64,000 nucleotides of DNA from Bryocella elongata (GCF_900108185.1 NZ_FNVA01000001.1:1054001-1118000); one strand, 5' to 3'. Shown: positions 27,243-36,591, numbered from the stretch's first letter. Made by a program: numbers and translations. Notes: a model not told the origin generated them from the sequence alone.

Positions 27243-29708
27243 CTACCAGCGAAGTGAGACCTTTCGACTGACATAGCCGCCGCCCGCCGGGAATCGTACG
27301 GTCAGTGTGTCGCCATCTAACGCTGCTCCATCGACCGAAAGCTTCACGCCGGGATCATTTCGAACGATACGGAGCGTCATCTCCGTCCCGGCAAGCCCCT
27401 CGAACTCGACGTCATAGCGATGGTCGGAATACTGCTCTGAGAGTACCTTCGGCTGTGCCGTTCGTGCACCTCGCAGGGGCAGTCCATGCGGCAACTCGAA
27501 GGTCACTGCAGGCAGCGGAACGCGTAGTTCTCCACGCATATCCGCCCCGGCAATCCTGACCACGGGTCCGCTGACCGGCTTCACCGAGACCACCATCGTC
27601 GTCCCTTCCCGACGATAGACAATGTCTGCGACCGAGTCCCCCAGATGGAGCGAACGCACCGCCGCGCCCATCCATGATGCAGGTAATCTGGGCTTCACCA
27701 TAATCGAATGTGAAGAGGCGTCCAGCGTGATCCCGAACATCCCTCTCAGAATTGGAGTGACGACCATCGCTGAAGACCAGAGCTGATGGCTGGTGCTGCG
27801 ACCGAACGGCTCAAAGAAGTCGCCGGACAGCAACTCGGTGACTGCACCTGGATCCTGCGCCCAGGTCAGGTCCACGTTCTGCATCAACATCTGGCGCCCC
27901 GCAAGCGAATGGCCGGCACGATACTCCGCCATGGCTCCCCAGCCCGTAAACAAAGGCCACACGGAGCCCTGGTGGTAGCTCATGCCATCGAACATGGGGT
28001 CGCTCGCGGCGATGTCTCGGGCGCCCCAGTCCGTGTCAAAGTCGTGCGACGCAAAGGCCCGCAGGCTTGCCTCGGGATGCGCCAATCCAACCTCATCGCT
28101 CCACCACGCGAGCGCCGGATAGACCGTCCGCGTTCCGTCCGCGCTACCCGCGTTGAAGCTGAAGGCATAGTTCCCGCTCTCCGGTTCGAAGTACTCACGC
28201 TCCAGCGTGGCGCGCACTTTGCTGGCACGAACGTGGGCAGCTTCGGCTCCAGCTTGATCTCCAAGCGCGGCAGCTATTTCACGCATTGCATCCGAAGCCT
28301 GGGCGTCGAGCAGGGCCATGTAGATCTCCTGCTTCGGCATGCCCGGGGGCCAACTTTCTACCCAGCCGGTTCCCTGCGAATTGTCGTAGATTCCGTCGCC
28401 ATCCGCATCGTGCGTCGTCTCAAACTGCCACGCCTTGCGAACCGCGTCCTGATGCTTACTCAGGAATGCAACATCTCCACTGGCGCGAAGATAGTCCGCC
28501 ATCGCCATCAGGAAGAGCGGGGTCGCATCGGCCGCCGCATACTCATACGGAAACTGCGACCAGTCCAGTTCGCCAGCCGTCTGCGAGTACTCGTGCATCA
28601 TCTTTCCGTCTGCGCGCTGACGTTTCATCAGGAACTCGAGCTCTTCGCGGGTCAAGGCAAAGTCGCCAAATCCATTCACGGCATAGAGCGTGTAAAGGGC
28701 ATCGCGCCCGAAGAACCAGCCAAAGCCCGGCCGCGCTGAATCTCCCGAAGCATAGTAGCCGGCGACGAGCGCCTGCTCTCCATCGGGTGCTGTGGCACGC
28801 AACTGCTCAATCGACGCCTCCGCCCAGTCAAATGCCTCGTCGAGCTTCGTATCGGGCGTCTCAAGGTGCGTCAGTGAGGTTGCGCGCTCGCGTACGACCT
28901 CCGCATGTTTCGCGTACATCTTTGACAACGAGTCATTCAGCGTTGTAAGCGTCGCGTCAAGCGCCGCGCCGGTCGCCGCCTGCGCGCTGCGGCCGACGGC
29001 CATCAGCAGCGGATACATCACCTTGTGCCCCGCCGACGGCTCCACGTGCAGGTGGAACTCCAGAGGGTGCTCCTGTGGCCGCTCCTGGTAGGGCGCCATG
29101 ATGCCCGGAGTCGCACCTGGAATCGCAACAGCTCCCGTAAAGTCCGGGTAAGCGGTGTGCAGCAGATAGTAGCCGCTCGCCCCTTGTGTCACCCACTCCG
29201 CATCGGGAGGACCGCTGTTGAGCGCCGGCCACATGCGACGCATCTCCGGCGTAAACCGGAATACCAGGTCGACCGGTTTCAGTGCATCCACTTCGAAGAG
29301 CACGACGGCGCCCGTCCCAGAGAGGGTCTCCTCTGGAGCGAACATGATCTGCCGCACGGTGAGAGCGATGTGCGCATAGGTGATCGTCGTTCGGTCGGGC
29401 CTCACCTCAAGCTCTCGAGCCATGGTGTTCAGTTCGATGGGCACCGGGTAGCCCTGCACGTTGGCCTCGATCGTCCAGTGGCTGAGCAGCTTCACGGGCA
29501 ACAGCCAGGACTCGAAGCCTCCCTGTTGCTCGCCTACAATGATGCCGTGGGGGCCCGCCACGGTGAAAGGTTCACCTGTCCGGACTGCCTGCACGATCTT
29601 CGGTCCTGAAACGTCCATCGCGATGTCGTCCACCGGGTGCAGCGGTGGGGCCTGCCCGACACATGTCCAGGGCAGGCAAAGCAATATCCATAGGGTCCCG
29701 CGACTCAT
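27243..29708 (-). CDS. secreted six-hairpin glycosidase (amylo-alpha-1,6-glucosidase/GDE-like)
   Basis: This protein of about 821 residues starts at the ATG at 29708, which has GGAGGA about 9 bases upstream; an in-frame start 31 codons earlier is less likely. A short signal peptide (SRGTLWILLCLPWTCVG) comes first. The N-terminal half is beta-rich. The C-terminal half is an (alpha/alpha)6 barrel with WFFGRDALYTLYAVNGFGDF, ESWPPGMPKQEIYMALLDAQ and MSYHQGSVWPLFTGWG. These segments resemble glycogen-debranching-type and related six-hairpin glycosidases. With the convergent GH13 enzyme it suggests alpha-glucan or oligosaccharide use. The GH family number is not certain. Confidence 0.82.
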   Translation of the reverse strand: MSRGTLWILLCLPWTCVGQAPPLHPVDDIAMDVSGPKIVQAVRTGEPFTVAGPHGIIVGEQQGGFESWLLPVKLLSHWTIEANVQGYPVPIELNTMARELEVRPDRTTITYAHIALTVRQIMFAPEETLSGTGAVVLFEVDALKPVDLVFRFTPEMRRMWPALNSGPPDAEWVTQGASGYYLLHTAYPDFTGAVAIPGATPGIMAPYQERPQEHPLEFHLHVEPSAGHKVMYPLLMAVGRSAQAATGAALDATLTTLNDSLSKMYAKHAEVVRERATSLTHLETPDTKLDEAFDWAEASIEQLRATAPDGEQALVAGYYASGDSARPGFGWFFGRDALYTLYAVNGFGDFALTREELEFLMKRQRADGKMMHEYSQTAGELDWSQFPYEYAAADATPLFLMAMADYLRASGDVAFLSKHQDAVRKAWQFETTHDADGDGIYDNSQGTGWVESWPPGMPKQEIYMALLDAQASDAMREIAAALGDQAGAEAAHVRASKVRATLEREYFEPESGNYAFSFNAGSADGTRTVYPALAWWSDEVGLAHPEASLRAFASHDFDTDWGARDIAASDPMFDGMSYHQGSVWPLFTGWGAMAEYRAGHSLAGRQMLMQNVDLTWAQDPGAVTELLSGDFFEPFGRSTSHQLWSSAMVVTPILRGMFGITLDASSHSIMVKPRLPASWMGAAVRSLHLGDSVADIVYRREGTTMVVSVKPVSGPVVRIAGADMRGELRVPLPAVTFELPHGLPLRGARTAQPKVLSEQYSDHRYDVEFEGLAGTEMTLRIVRNDPGVKLSVDGAALDGDTLTVRFPAGGGYVSRKVSLRW

Positions 29709-29753
29709 CGAAAGAGTCCTCCAAAGCGGCCCCATTCTACCTTGCAAGCTGTC

Positions 29754-29769
29754 CGTACTGTTCTGTACG
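29754..29769. promoter_or_regulatory. candidate operator palindrome in a short divergent promoter region
   Basis: A perfect palindrome, cgtac-tgttct-gtacg, lies in the 73 bases between the divergent six-hairpin glycosidase gene and the redox operon, 12 bases before the first ATG of the operon. The position would suit a repressor site for one or both units. No promoter hexamers are clear. Confidence 0.3.
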
Positions 29770-29781
29770 ATCTCGTCCCAT

Positions 29782-30327
29782 ATGAACCGCTTGTTGGCCA
29801 TGCTCGCTTTGACTGTTTGCCTTGCAGCTTTCCCCGGTCCTGCGCAAATGCCGGCGCCTCCTTCGACAGCAACGTCAGCCTCTCTGCCGATCGGTGTCTT
29901 GCATCGCGAACAGGCCGGAGCGGCACTCCCCGCGACCGTATTCTTCCGCGGCCAGACAGCTCCGATTCAGGCACGCAACTCTGCGGGGATCAAGTTCCCG
30001 GGTGGCAAGCTGTTCCTGGCCACCCTTGTAGACACCTCAGGCTATGCAAGCACAGTCCAGGAGATGTACCAGGCATACCTCATCGTGGAGCAGCCGGTGC
30101 TGTTTGGTGGCCAGCACCTCGGCCCAGGTGCGTATGGTTTTGGCTTCGTCACAGGCGACCAAGCCGTGGTGATGGACATCGGCGGGGCCACATTGCTGCA
30201 CGCGCCCACGCTTCACGATGAAGCGATGAAGCGGCCCGTCCCTCTTCAGATCGTCGAAGACTCGGCAACCCATCAGTACCGTCTCTACCTCGGCCGAACC
30301 TTCGTGACGATCGCGGCAGGTGAGTAA
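29782..30327 (+). CDS. exported protein of unknown function, first gene of redox operon
   Basis: This 181-residue protein has a clear Sec signal (NRLLAMLALTVCLAAFPGPAQ) and a beta-rich mature part, including FPGGKLFLATLVDTSGYA and GPGAYGFGFVTGDQAVVMDIGG. It lacks Cys in the mature chain and has no motif I recognise. The ATG was chosen because it opens the signal peptide. It overlaps the next gene as TAATG, so it belongs to the five-gene operon of secreted redox proteins and may be an accessory or structural part of it. The function is unknown. Confidence 0.75.
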   Translation: MNRLLAMLALTVCLAAFPGPAQMPAPPSTATSASLPIGVLHREQAGAALPATVFFRGQTAPIQARNSAGIKFPGGKLFLATLVDTSGYASTVQEMYQAYLIVEQPVLFGGQHLGPGAYGFGFVTGDQAVVMDIGGATLLHAPTLHDEAMKRPVPLQIVEDSATHQYRLYLGRTFVTIAAGE

Positions 30328-31877
30328 TGCGAGTTTCCGGGCTCAGCGAGGCCACGTTGCTTGCGGCACTGTTCGCGCAGGCCTCGTGTGCTCAACAGAC
30401 GCACAGTAGTACAGCACCCGTATCTCTCCTGCAGCAGGCCCGGCATCAGATGCAGTTGCAGCACTTCGCTGAGGCTCGCGATCTATACGCGCGCGCCGTT
30501 GCTTTGCCCCATGCTGCGTCACTCCCGGCCGCCGATGTGGTGAGCTACGCGTCCGCTCTGGTCGCCACCGGGGATGCGGCTTCGGCTCAGCTACAGGTAT
30601 CCAAGGCTCTGGAGCGCTCACCACATTCGTCGGAGCTCAACGACGCTGAGGGAACGCTGCTTGCGGGGACGGGCGACCTCGAGCATGCTCTCCCCTACTT
30701 TCGCGCGGCCGTTCAGGCGGATTCCCGCAATGCCCACGCGGTCTTTCATCTAGGCACGGCGCTTCTCGCAATGAACGACATCGCCGCGGCACAGCCAGTA
30801 CTGGAACAGGCAGTCGCTCTGTCACCGAATGATTTCGAAGCGCAGCTGCAACTCGGCCGCGTGCTCTCCATGGCTCATGACGACACCAACGCCATCAGTC
30901 ATCTGCATCGCGCCATAACGCTGCGCTCGCAGGACGCTCCACCCCAGGCGATCTACGCCTTGGCGCTCTCGCTCCAGGCCAGCGGGGACGCAGTTGCAGC
31001 TAGACCTCTCTTCGACGAGGCCGTTATGTCTCTGCAGGTCGCAGACAGTTCGTCGTTGACGAACGCGGCCCTCTCCCACATGCAGACCGGCGATGCACCC
31101 GGAGCGATCGCACTGTACCAACGTGCGTTGTCACTGGGACCCGACAATGCAACCCTGCGTGAAGACTTCGGGGCCGCGTATCTGCAGCAGGCGGACTTGA
31201 ACGATGCGATGACGCAGTTCCGCGCGGGTCTCGCACTCGAGCCGGACAGCGCGCACCTCCACTACGACCTGGGTCTCGCGCTGAAGCTGAAGGATGATCT
31301 CCCCGCTTCGGTGCCTGAGTTTCAGCGCGCCGCAGAGCTTGATCCATCCTTGCCGGACCCACCGTTCACGCTCGGAGTGATCTTCATGCAGCAAGGGCAA
31401 TTCGCAGACGCAGCGACGCAGTTAAAGCGCGCTGTCACCCTCAGTCCATCGAACGGTGATGCATGGGCGCTCCTGGGCAGCGTCCTGAAGGATGCCGATG
31501 ATCCGAGCGGCGCCGTAGATGCACTGAAAAAGGCCATCGAACTCCAGCCCGACCAGCCAAGCCTGCATATCCAGCTCGCCACACTTGAGCAGCAGGCAGG
31601 AGATCGTGCCGCCGCAACGAACGACCGCAGGATCGCAGCCGAGCTAAGCCGCGCGGCGATCAGCCAGCAACGTGCCAGCTTTGCGCTGCGCAGCGGCCGA
31701 GCGCTGCTCAAGGACAACAAGCTTCCCGAAGCGATCCTCCAACTCAACACGGCGGTACAGGCTGATCCCAAGGCTGCCGAACCGCACGACCTTCTCGCGC
31801 AGGCGTACTCTCGCCAGGGTAAGCTCGCCGATGCAGCACTGGAACGACAGCGGGCCAGCGCACTCGCTCATCCATGA
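30327..31877 (+). CDS. secreted TPR-repeat protein of the redox operon
   Basis: This 516-residue protein has an N-terminal hydrophobic segment ending near ASCAQQ, followed almost entirely by tetratricopeptide repeats (about 12-13). Typical ones are AHAVFHLGTALLAMNDIAAA, AHLHYDLGLALKLKDDL and GDAWALLGSVLKDADDPSGA. No catalytic domain is seen. Its start overlaps the previous stop (TAATG) and its stop overlaps the next start (ATGA). By position it is probably the scaffold that organises the multiheme cytochrome and copper-enzyme-like partner outside the inner membrane. This role is inferred. Confidence 0.88.
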   Translation: MRVSGLSEATLLAALFAQASCAQQTHSSTAPVSLLQQARHQMQLQHFAEARDLYARAVALPHAASLPAADVVSYASALVATGDAASAQLQVSKALERSPHSSELNDAEGTLLAGTGDLEHALPYFRAAVQADSRNAHAVFHLGTALLAMNDIAAAQPVLEQAVALSPNDFEAQLQLGRVLSMAHDDTNAISHLHRAITLRSQDAPPQAIYALALSLQASGDAVAARPLFDEAVMSLQVADSSSLTNAALSHMQTGDAPGAIALYQRALSLGPDNATLREDFGAAYLQQADLNDAMTQFRAGLALEPDSAHLHYDLGLALKLKDDLPASVPEFQRAAELDPSLPDPPFTLGVIFMQQGQFADAATQLKRAVTLSPSNGDAWALLGSVLKDADDPSGAVDALKKAIELQPDQPSLHIQLATLEQQAGDRAAATNDRRIAAELSRAAISQQRASFALRSGRALLKDNKLPEAILQLNTAVQADPKAAEPHDLLAQAYSRQGKLADAALERQRASALAHP

Positions 31878-33613
31878 ACTCTGACGAGCCGCAAACCCGC
31901 ATCTCGCATCCACGCCACTTCGTGTGGATCGTAGGCCTTGCGTTGGTCTTGCTGGCGATCACCTTGTCGGCGTTCTCCACAATGCACTCTCAGCAGCTGC
32001 TCGCTGCAGAGCAGGCCACGTCTCCACTGCAAGAACCCGACAAGGTCTGCGCGAGTTGCCATCGCGCCATCTATGAGAGCTACGAGCAGTCCTCAATGGC
32101 GCGCGGCAGTGGCATCGCCAGCGCAAACCTCATCGAAGGCGGCTTTCGTCATGCTCCTTCGGAGATCGACTACAGGGTATTCGCACGTGGCGGCGCGGCA
32201 TGGATGTCCTACTCACGCCCAGCTTCGAGCGACAAGGGCGAACTTCACGGCGAAGAGCAGCTACTCTTCTACATCGGCTCCGGACATCGCGGACGCACGT
32301 ATCTGTACAGATCAGGCCGCCAGTGGTTCGAGCTTCCCATCAACTACTACACGGGGCGTCAGACCTGGGCGATGGCCCCGGCTTACGACGATGCGCAACA
32401 CATGCCTGCCCCCTTGCCCGTCGATCCCAACTGCCTGCACTGCCACACGTCGCTAACGCAGCCGACACTTGCAACGGCGCGGAACAGCTATGCCACCGTT
32501 CCCTTCCAGCAAGGGGGCGTTGGTTGCGGCGCTTGCCATGGAGATCCCGCCGCACATCTCGCGCAGCATGGCCACGGCGCCATCGTGAATCCGGCAAAGC
32601 TCGATGCCACGAGGCTCGACAGCGTCTGCGTACAGTGCCATCTTGAGGGCGATGCGGTCGTCTATCGTCCTGACCGTTCGCTCTCACAGTTCAAGCCTGG
32701 GGACAACCTCTCGGACTATGCCGTGTACTTTGTTCGCGCCAGTCAGCAGACCGGCGGAGCCCGCGCTACAAGCCAGTTCGAAGCCCTGCTACACAGCGCC
32801 TGCAAACGCGCAGCTGGCGACGCTCTCACGTGCACCACCTGCCACGATCCCCACTACGATCCGCCAAGGGAGGCGAGAGTCGCTTACTTCCGCGCACGGT
32901 GCCTCTCCTGCCACAACACGCCCGCCATGGCCACGCATCATGCTGAACAACCAAGCTGCGCCGCGTGCCACATGCCCAGTCGCAAGACAATCGACATCTC
33001 GCACGAACAGGTCACCGACCACGACATCGAACGCCTGCCTGCAAAGCGGGTCGAACGCCCCACCGCGACGGGGCGCGAAGACATGGTGCCAGTGGCCGGG
33101 TTCGCAGCCTCCGACCGCGATTACGGTCTCGCCTATGCCCAACTGGCAACGCACGGCTTTCCTGGTGCCGCAGACGAGGCACGCCGTAGGCTGACTGCTG
33201 CGATAGCCAATGGGGCGAACGACGAGGAGACCGAGGTACGCCTCGCCTACCTGGATCAGCTCGCCGGTCATAACGACATCGCGCGTTCGCTCTACGCATC
33301 CGCGCTGCAGCAGAACCCGCATGGGGCTGCGGCGCTTGCGAATCTCGCAGTGCTCGACGCTTCAAACCGGCACGTCCAGGAGGCCATTCGGCTGCTAGAG
33401 CGCCTGGTTATGGACGACCGGAGCCAAACAGTCCCGGGGATGAACCTCGCCTGGATCGATTGCACCACAGGGCGAACCCACGACGCGCTCGCCGTCCTGC
33501 TTGCGCTAAAGCACCTGAACCCCGACGATCCACAGCTAAGAGAGTTCCTTGGCCACGGCAACTATGCTGGCCAACACTGCACGCTGCCAAACGAGGCGAG
33601 CGGGAAGAACTGA
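31874..33613 (+). CDS. seven-heme c-type cytochrome with C-terminal TPR-like region
   Basis: This 579-residue protein has one N-terminal membrane anchor or uncleaved signal (FVWIVGLALVLLAITL). It carries seven CxxCH heme-attachment motifs, at residues 59-63, 187-191, 218-222, 252-256, 320-324, 343-347 and 362-366. Extra His residues nearby can be distal ligands. The spacing resembles cytochrome c554/doubled-CXXCH proteins. Residues from about 410 onward are helical with TPR character (EVRLAYLDQLAGHNDIARSL, GAAALANLAVLDASNRHVQEA). It is predicted to carry electrons in the periplasm for the operon's redox partners. The terminal donor or acceptor is unknown. Confidence 0.92.
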   Translation: MNSDEPQTRISHPRHFVWIVGLALVLLAITLSAFSTMHSQQLLAAEQATSPLQEPDKVCASCHRAIYESYEQSSMARGSGIASANLIEGGFRHAPSEIDYRVFARGGAAWMSYSRPASSDKGELHGEEQLLFYIGSGHRGRTYLYRSGRQWFELPINYYTGRQTWAMAPAYDDAQHMPAPLPVDPNCLHCHTSLTQPTLATARNSYATVPFQQGGVGCGACHGDPAAHLAQHGHGAIVNPAKLDATRLDSVCVQCHLEGDAVVYRPDRSLSQFKPGDNLSDYAVYFVRASQQTGGARATSQFEALLHSACKRAAGDALTCTTCHDPHYDPPREARVAYFRARCLSCHNTPAMATHHAEQPSCAACHMPSRKTIDISHEQVTDHDIERLPAKRVERPTATGREDMVPVAGFAASDRDYGLAYAQLATHGFPGAADEARRRLTAAIANGANDEETEVRLAYLDQLAGHNDIARSLYASALQQNPHGAAALANLAVLDASNRHVQEAIRLLERLVMDDRSQTVPGMNLAWIDCTTGRTHDALAVLLALKHLNPDDPQLREFLGHGNYAGQHCTLPNEASGKN

Positions 33614-33614
33614 G

Positions 33615-34268
33615 ATGATGATCGATCAACTCATCAACGCGACACGCAAGGCCATCACAGGATGGCGCGCGTCCCGGCTTGGACCTGGCACAACTCTTCT
33701 TGTCCTGATGATGGCATGTATTTCTCATCTTCCGGCTCAGACTCAGCCGATCTGGGGCGAAGGCCTCGACGGAACGAAGGTGACCGAACTTGCGCCGTCC
33801 GGGACTCACGTCCTGGTACTCTTCTTCGTCGCAAGTGATTGCCCCATCTCCAATCGCACCTTCCCCGAGATGCAGCGCCTGCGCGAGAAGTACGAGTTGA
33901 AGGGCGTCACGTTCTGGTACGTCTACCCCAACGATGGCGAAACAATGACGACCATCGCCGAACATCAAGCCAGCTACGACCGCAACGGACATGCCCTGTT
34001 GACTCACTCACCCGAGATCGTGCGACTTGGCCATGCTCTTGCCACACCGGAGGTTGCTGTGCTGCATCGGAGCGGATCTTCTCCCTGGCTTAACGACTAT
34101 GCTGGCCGCATCGACAATCGCTATGTAAAGTTTGGCCTCGAGCGCCCGAAGGCCACGGAGCACTTTGCCGATGACGCGATCACCGCGGTCCTCGCGGGAC
34201 GCAAACCCGCGCCGGCCACTGGAAACATCGTAGGCTGCTCAATCATGTCACCCGGAGCCCGCCGCTGA
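33615..34268 (+). CDS. thioredoxin-fold redoxin with CxxxN site
   Basis: This 217-residue protein has one hydrophobic segment (TTLLVLMMACISHLP) and a thioredoxin-like domain. At the active-site position it has DCPISN (C76 to N80) instead of CxxC, so it cannot form the usual disulfide there. A C-terminal VGCSIM adds a second Cys far away in sequence. The segment AGRIDNRYVKFG is typical of redoxins that I recall being fused or adjacent to cytochrome/copper-monooxygenase-like proteins in Acidobacteriota and Planctomycetes. The start at 33615 follows the cytochrome stop by one base. Copper delivery or thiol maintenance for the neighbours is an inference. Confidence 0.85.
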   Translation: MMIDQLINATRKAITGWRASRLGPGTTLLVLMMACISHLPAQTQPIWGEGLDGTKVTELAPSGTHVLVLFFVASDCPISNRTFPEMQRLREKYELKGVTFWYVYPNDGETMTTIAEHQASYDRNGHALLTHSPEIVRLGHALATPEVAVLHRSGSSPWLNDYAGRIDNRYVKFGLERPKATEHFADDAITAVLAGRKPAPATGNIVGCSIMSPGARR

Positions 34269-34297
34269 GTTCGCGCAAACCAACCCGCATTGCATCG

Positions 34298-36514
34298 ATG
34301 ATCGCCGCGGCGGCACTCCTGCTATGGGCCGTTGCAACATTGCATCCTGGCTCAGTGCTTGTGCACGCCGCCGAGCCCGCCCCAGTCACATGGAATCGCG
34401 ACATTGCACCCATCGTCTACGGCCACTGCACGCAATGCCATCACGTTGGCGGCGGAGCTCCCTTCGAGCTCCTCACCTACGCTGAGGCCAAGCGCTGGTC
34501 GCGGCAGATGGCGATCGTGACGACCTCGCACTACATGCCTCCCTGGCTCCCCGTCGCAGGCCACGGTGACTTCGAAGGTGATCGCCATCTCGCGCAGAGC
34601 GACATCGCCCTCATCGCCGCATGGGTGCGGCAAGGCGCTCCCGAGGGGGACGGTCCCGCGCCGTCGCCGCCGTCGTACTCATCCGAGTGGTCGATGGGGC
34701 AGCCAGATCTGGTGCTCACCATGCCCCAGGCTGTGAACGTCGCTTCGTCCGGGCAGGACATCTTCATCAACTTCGTTCTGCCCACAGGGCTCAAGAACAC
34801 AAGGTGGGTGCGTGCGATGGAGATCAAGCCCGGGCCACCGGCCTTGACTCACCACGCGAACGTGATCGTTGACCGAACAGATTCCCTGCGTCGACAGCAT
34901 CCATCCACCTGGGAACAAGGTGTCCCCGGAATGGATCTGTCCATCGACGCCGGAGACACGTTCGATCCCGACTCTCACTTCCTCTTCTGGAAGCCGGACT
35001 CCACAGCACTTGTCGAGCCTCAGGGAATGCCGTGGAGGCTGGACCCCGGCAGCGATCTGGTCCTCAACATGCATCTGAAGCCAACCGGCAAGCCTGAACA
35101 GGTGCAGGCCCGCATCGGGCTCTACTTCACTGACCGGCCGGCGACGTCGTTGCCCATGCTGCTGCAGCTTGAGAACGACAACGCACTCGATATTCCTGCG
35201 GGTGCCAGCAACTTCGTCGTGAGCGATGAACTGAGGCTCCCGTTGTCCGTCGATGTGCTGGCCATCTATCCGCACGCGCATTATCTTGGCAAGCGTATGG
35301 AGGCGTGGGCCACGCTCCCCAATGGGACCCGCCGTGACCTCATTCTTATCGAAGACTGGGATATTGATCGACAGTCTGTCTATCGCTATGCCAGGCCAGT
35401 GCCGATCCCCCGTGGCTCGGTGCTCCACATGCGCTACGTCTACGACAACTCCGCGGCCAACATCAGAAATCCCAACTCACCACCCGTCCGGGTTCATGCC
35501 GGCAACAACGCAGCAGATGAGATGGCCCACCTGTGGCTGCAGGTATTGCCGCATCCCGAACGTGACAGTTTGCTCGAGCCACATACTCCCGGTGATCCGC
35601 GACTTGTGCTCGAACAAGCGTGGATGGAACAGCGCCTGCAGAAGAATCCACACGACACCATCGCCCTTTACAACGTCGCATCCGCCGCGATGGCGGGAGG
35701 CAACACGGCAGAGGCCGTGCGCAGCTTCCGTACACTGGTCGCGATGGCTCCTCGCGATGCGCGCGCACACACAGCATTGGGTTCGGCGCTCGAAGTCCTT
35801 GGAGATACGCAAGGTGCATCGGCCGAATTCCGCACTGCCATTGCAATCGATCCCGATACAGTCGATGCCCGCTACGATCTCGCTATATTTGAGCTCCACC
35901 AAGGCGACACGGCCTCTGCGATTCGCGATCTTCGCGCTTTGCTGGAATCGCATCCAAACGACTCCGGTGCTCTCGTCTCGCTGGGTGAAGCACAGCTTGC
36001 AGATGGAGATGCTGCAGGTTCCCAGCGGTCCTACAAAGCTGCCATGGATCTCGCTCCGGAGAACGATGAGGCGGTGACTGGTTTCGCCCAGGCATCCCTC
36101 TCGTTGAACCAGAGCGGTGTTGCGAGAGCGGCGTTGACGAAGGCTCTCGCAACCCGTGTTACAGCTCCCCTGCACAAGTCGATGGCGATGACCCTGGTCG
36201 CTGAAGGCGATGGGATGGGAGCCCTGGAGCAGATCCGTGCGTGGGTCAAGCTCGCACCGTCAGATGCCGAGCCCCACCGGGCGCTCGCACAGGTCCTCGG
36301 AGCCATGGGTGACGACCAGGCTGCCCTCCTCGAACAACGGCGCGTTGTGGAGCTGGAGCCGAAGAACGCCGCGGACTGGAACGACCTGGGTGTCATGGAA
36401 GCCCGATCAGGATTACTTGAGCAGGCCCGCCGCGATCTCGAACACGCATTGCTCCTCGATCCCACGAGCATGCAGACAAAGAGCAATCTCAGCAAGCTTC
36501 CCGCAAAGCAGTGA
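34298..36514 (+). CDS. cytochrome c / copper type II monooxygenase-like / TPR fusion protein
   Basis: This 738-residue exported protein has three parts. Residues 30-130 form a c-type cytochrome-like domain with one heme site (C44-H48, CTQCHH) and MPPWLPVAGHGDFEGDRHL. Residues about 150-400 resemble the copper type II ascorbate-dependent monooxygenase (PHM/DBM) fold. They have THHANV near 185, the HxH pair in YPHAHYLG near 325, and a Met in HMRYVYDNS near 376, all possible copper ligands. Residues about 440-738 are TPRs. It is the last gene of the operon and is followed by a hairpin. Oxidative chemistry on a secreted substrate is plausible, but no substrate is known. Confidence 0.87.
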   Translation: MIAAAALLLWAVATLHPGSVLVHAAEPAPVTWNRDIAPIVYGHCTQCHHVGGGAPFELLTYAEAKRWSRQMAIVTTSHYMPPWLPVAGHGDFEGDRHLAQSDIALIAAWVRQGAPEGDGPAPSPPSYSSEWSMGQPDLVLTMPQAVNVASSGQDIFINFVLPTGLKNTRWVRAMEIKPGPPALTHHANVIVDRTDSLRRQHPSTWEQGVPGMDLSIDAGDTFDPDSHFLFWKPDSTALVEPQGMPWRLDPGSDLVLNMHLKPTGKPEQVQARIGLYFTDRPATSLPMLLQLENDNALDIPAGASNFVVSDELRLPLSVDVLAIYPHAHYLGKRMEAWATLPNGTRRDLILIEDWDIDRQSVYRYARPVPIPRGSVLHMRYVYDNSAANIRNPNSPPVRVHAGNNAADEMAHLWLQVLPHPERDSLLEPHTPGDPRLVLEQAWMEQRLQKNPHDTIALYNVASAAMAGGNTAEAVRSFRTLVAMAPRDARAHTALGSALEVLGDTQGASAEFRTAIAIDPDTVDARYDLAIFELHQGDTASAIRDLRALLESHPNDSGALVSLGEAQLADGDAAGSQRSYKAAMDLAPENDEAVTGFAQASLSLNQSGVARAALTKALATRVTAPLHKSMAMTLVAEGDGMGALEQIRAWVKLAPSDAEPHRALAQVLGAMGDDQAALLEQRRVVELEPKNAADWNDLGVMEARSGLLEQARRDLEHALLLDPTSMQTKSNLSKLPAKQ

Positions 36515-36553
36515 GCCCACGATATGCCGGATCCCCGGGCATATCGTGGGCTC
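36513..36553. terminator. perfect 16-bp bidirectional hairpin
   Basis: Arms 36513-36528 and 36538-36553 are exactly complementary around a 9-base loop. The left arm begins inside the stop codon of the copper/cytochrome gene. It lies between convergent genes and should end transcription from both directions. Confidence 0.85.
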
Positions 36554-36591
36554 CGCTCACCCGCAAGTGGCGAATGGCCGCCCAGGCCCAA

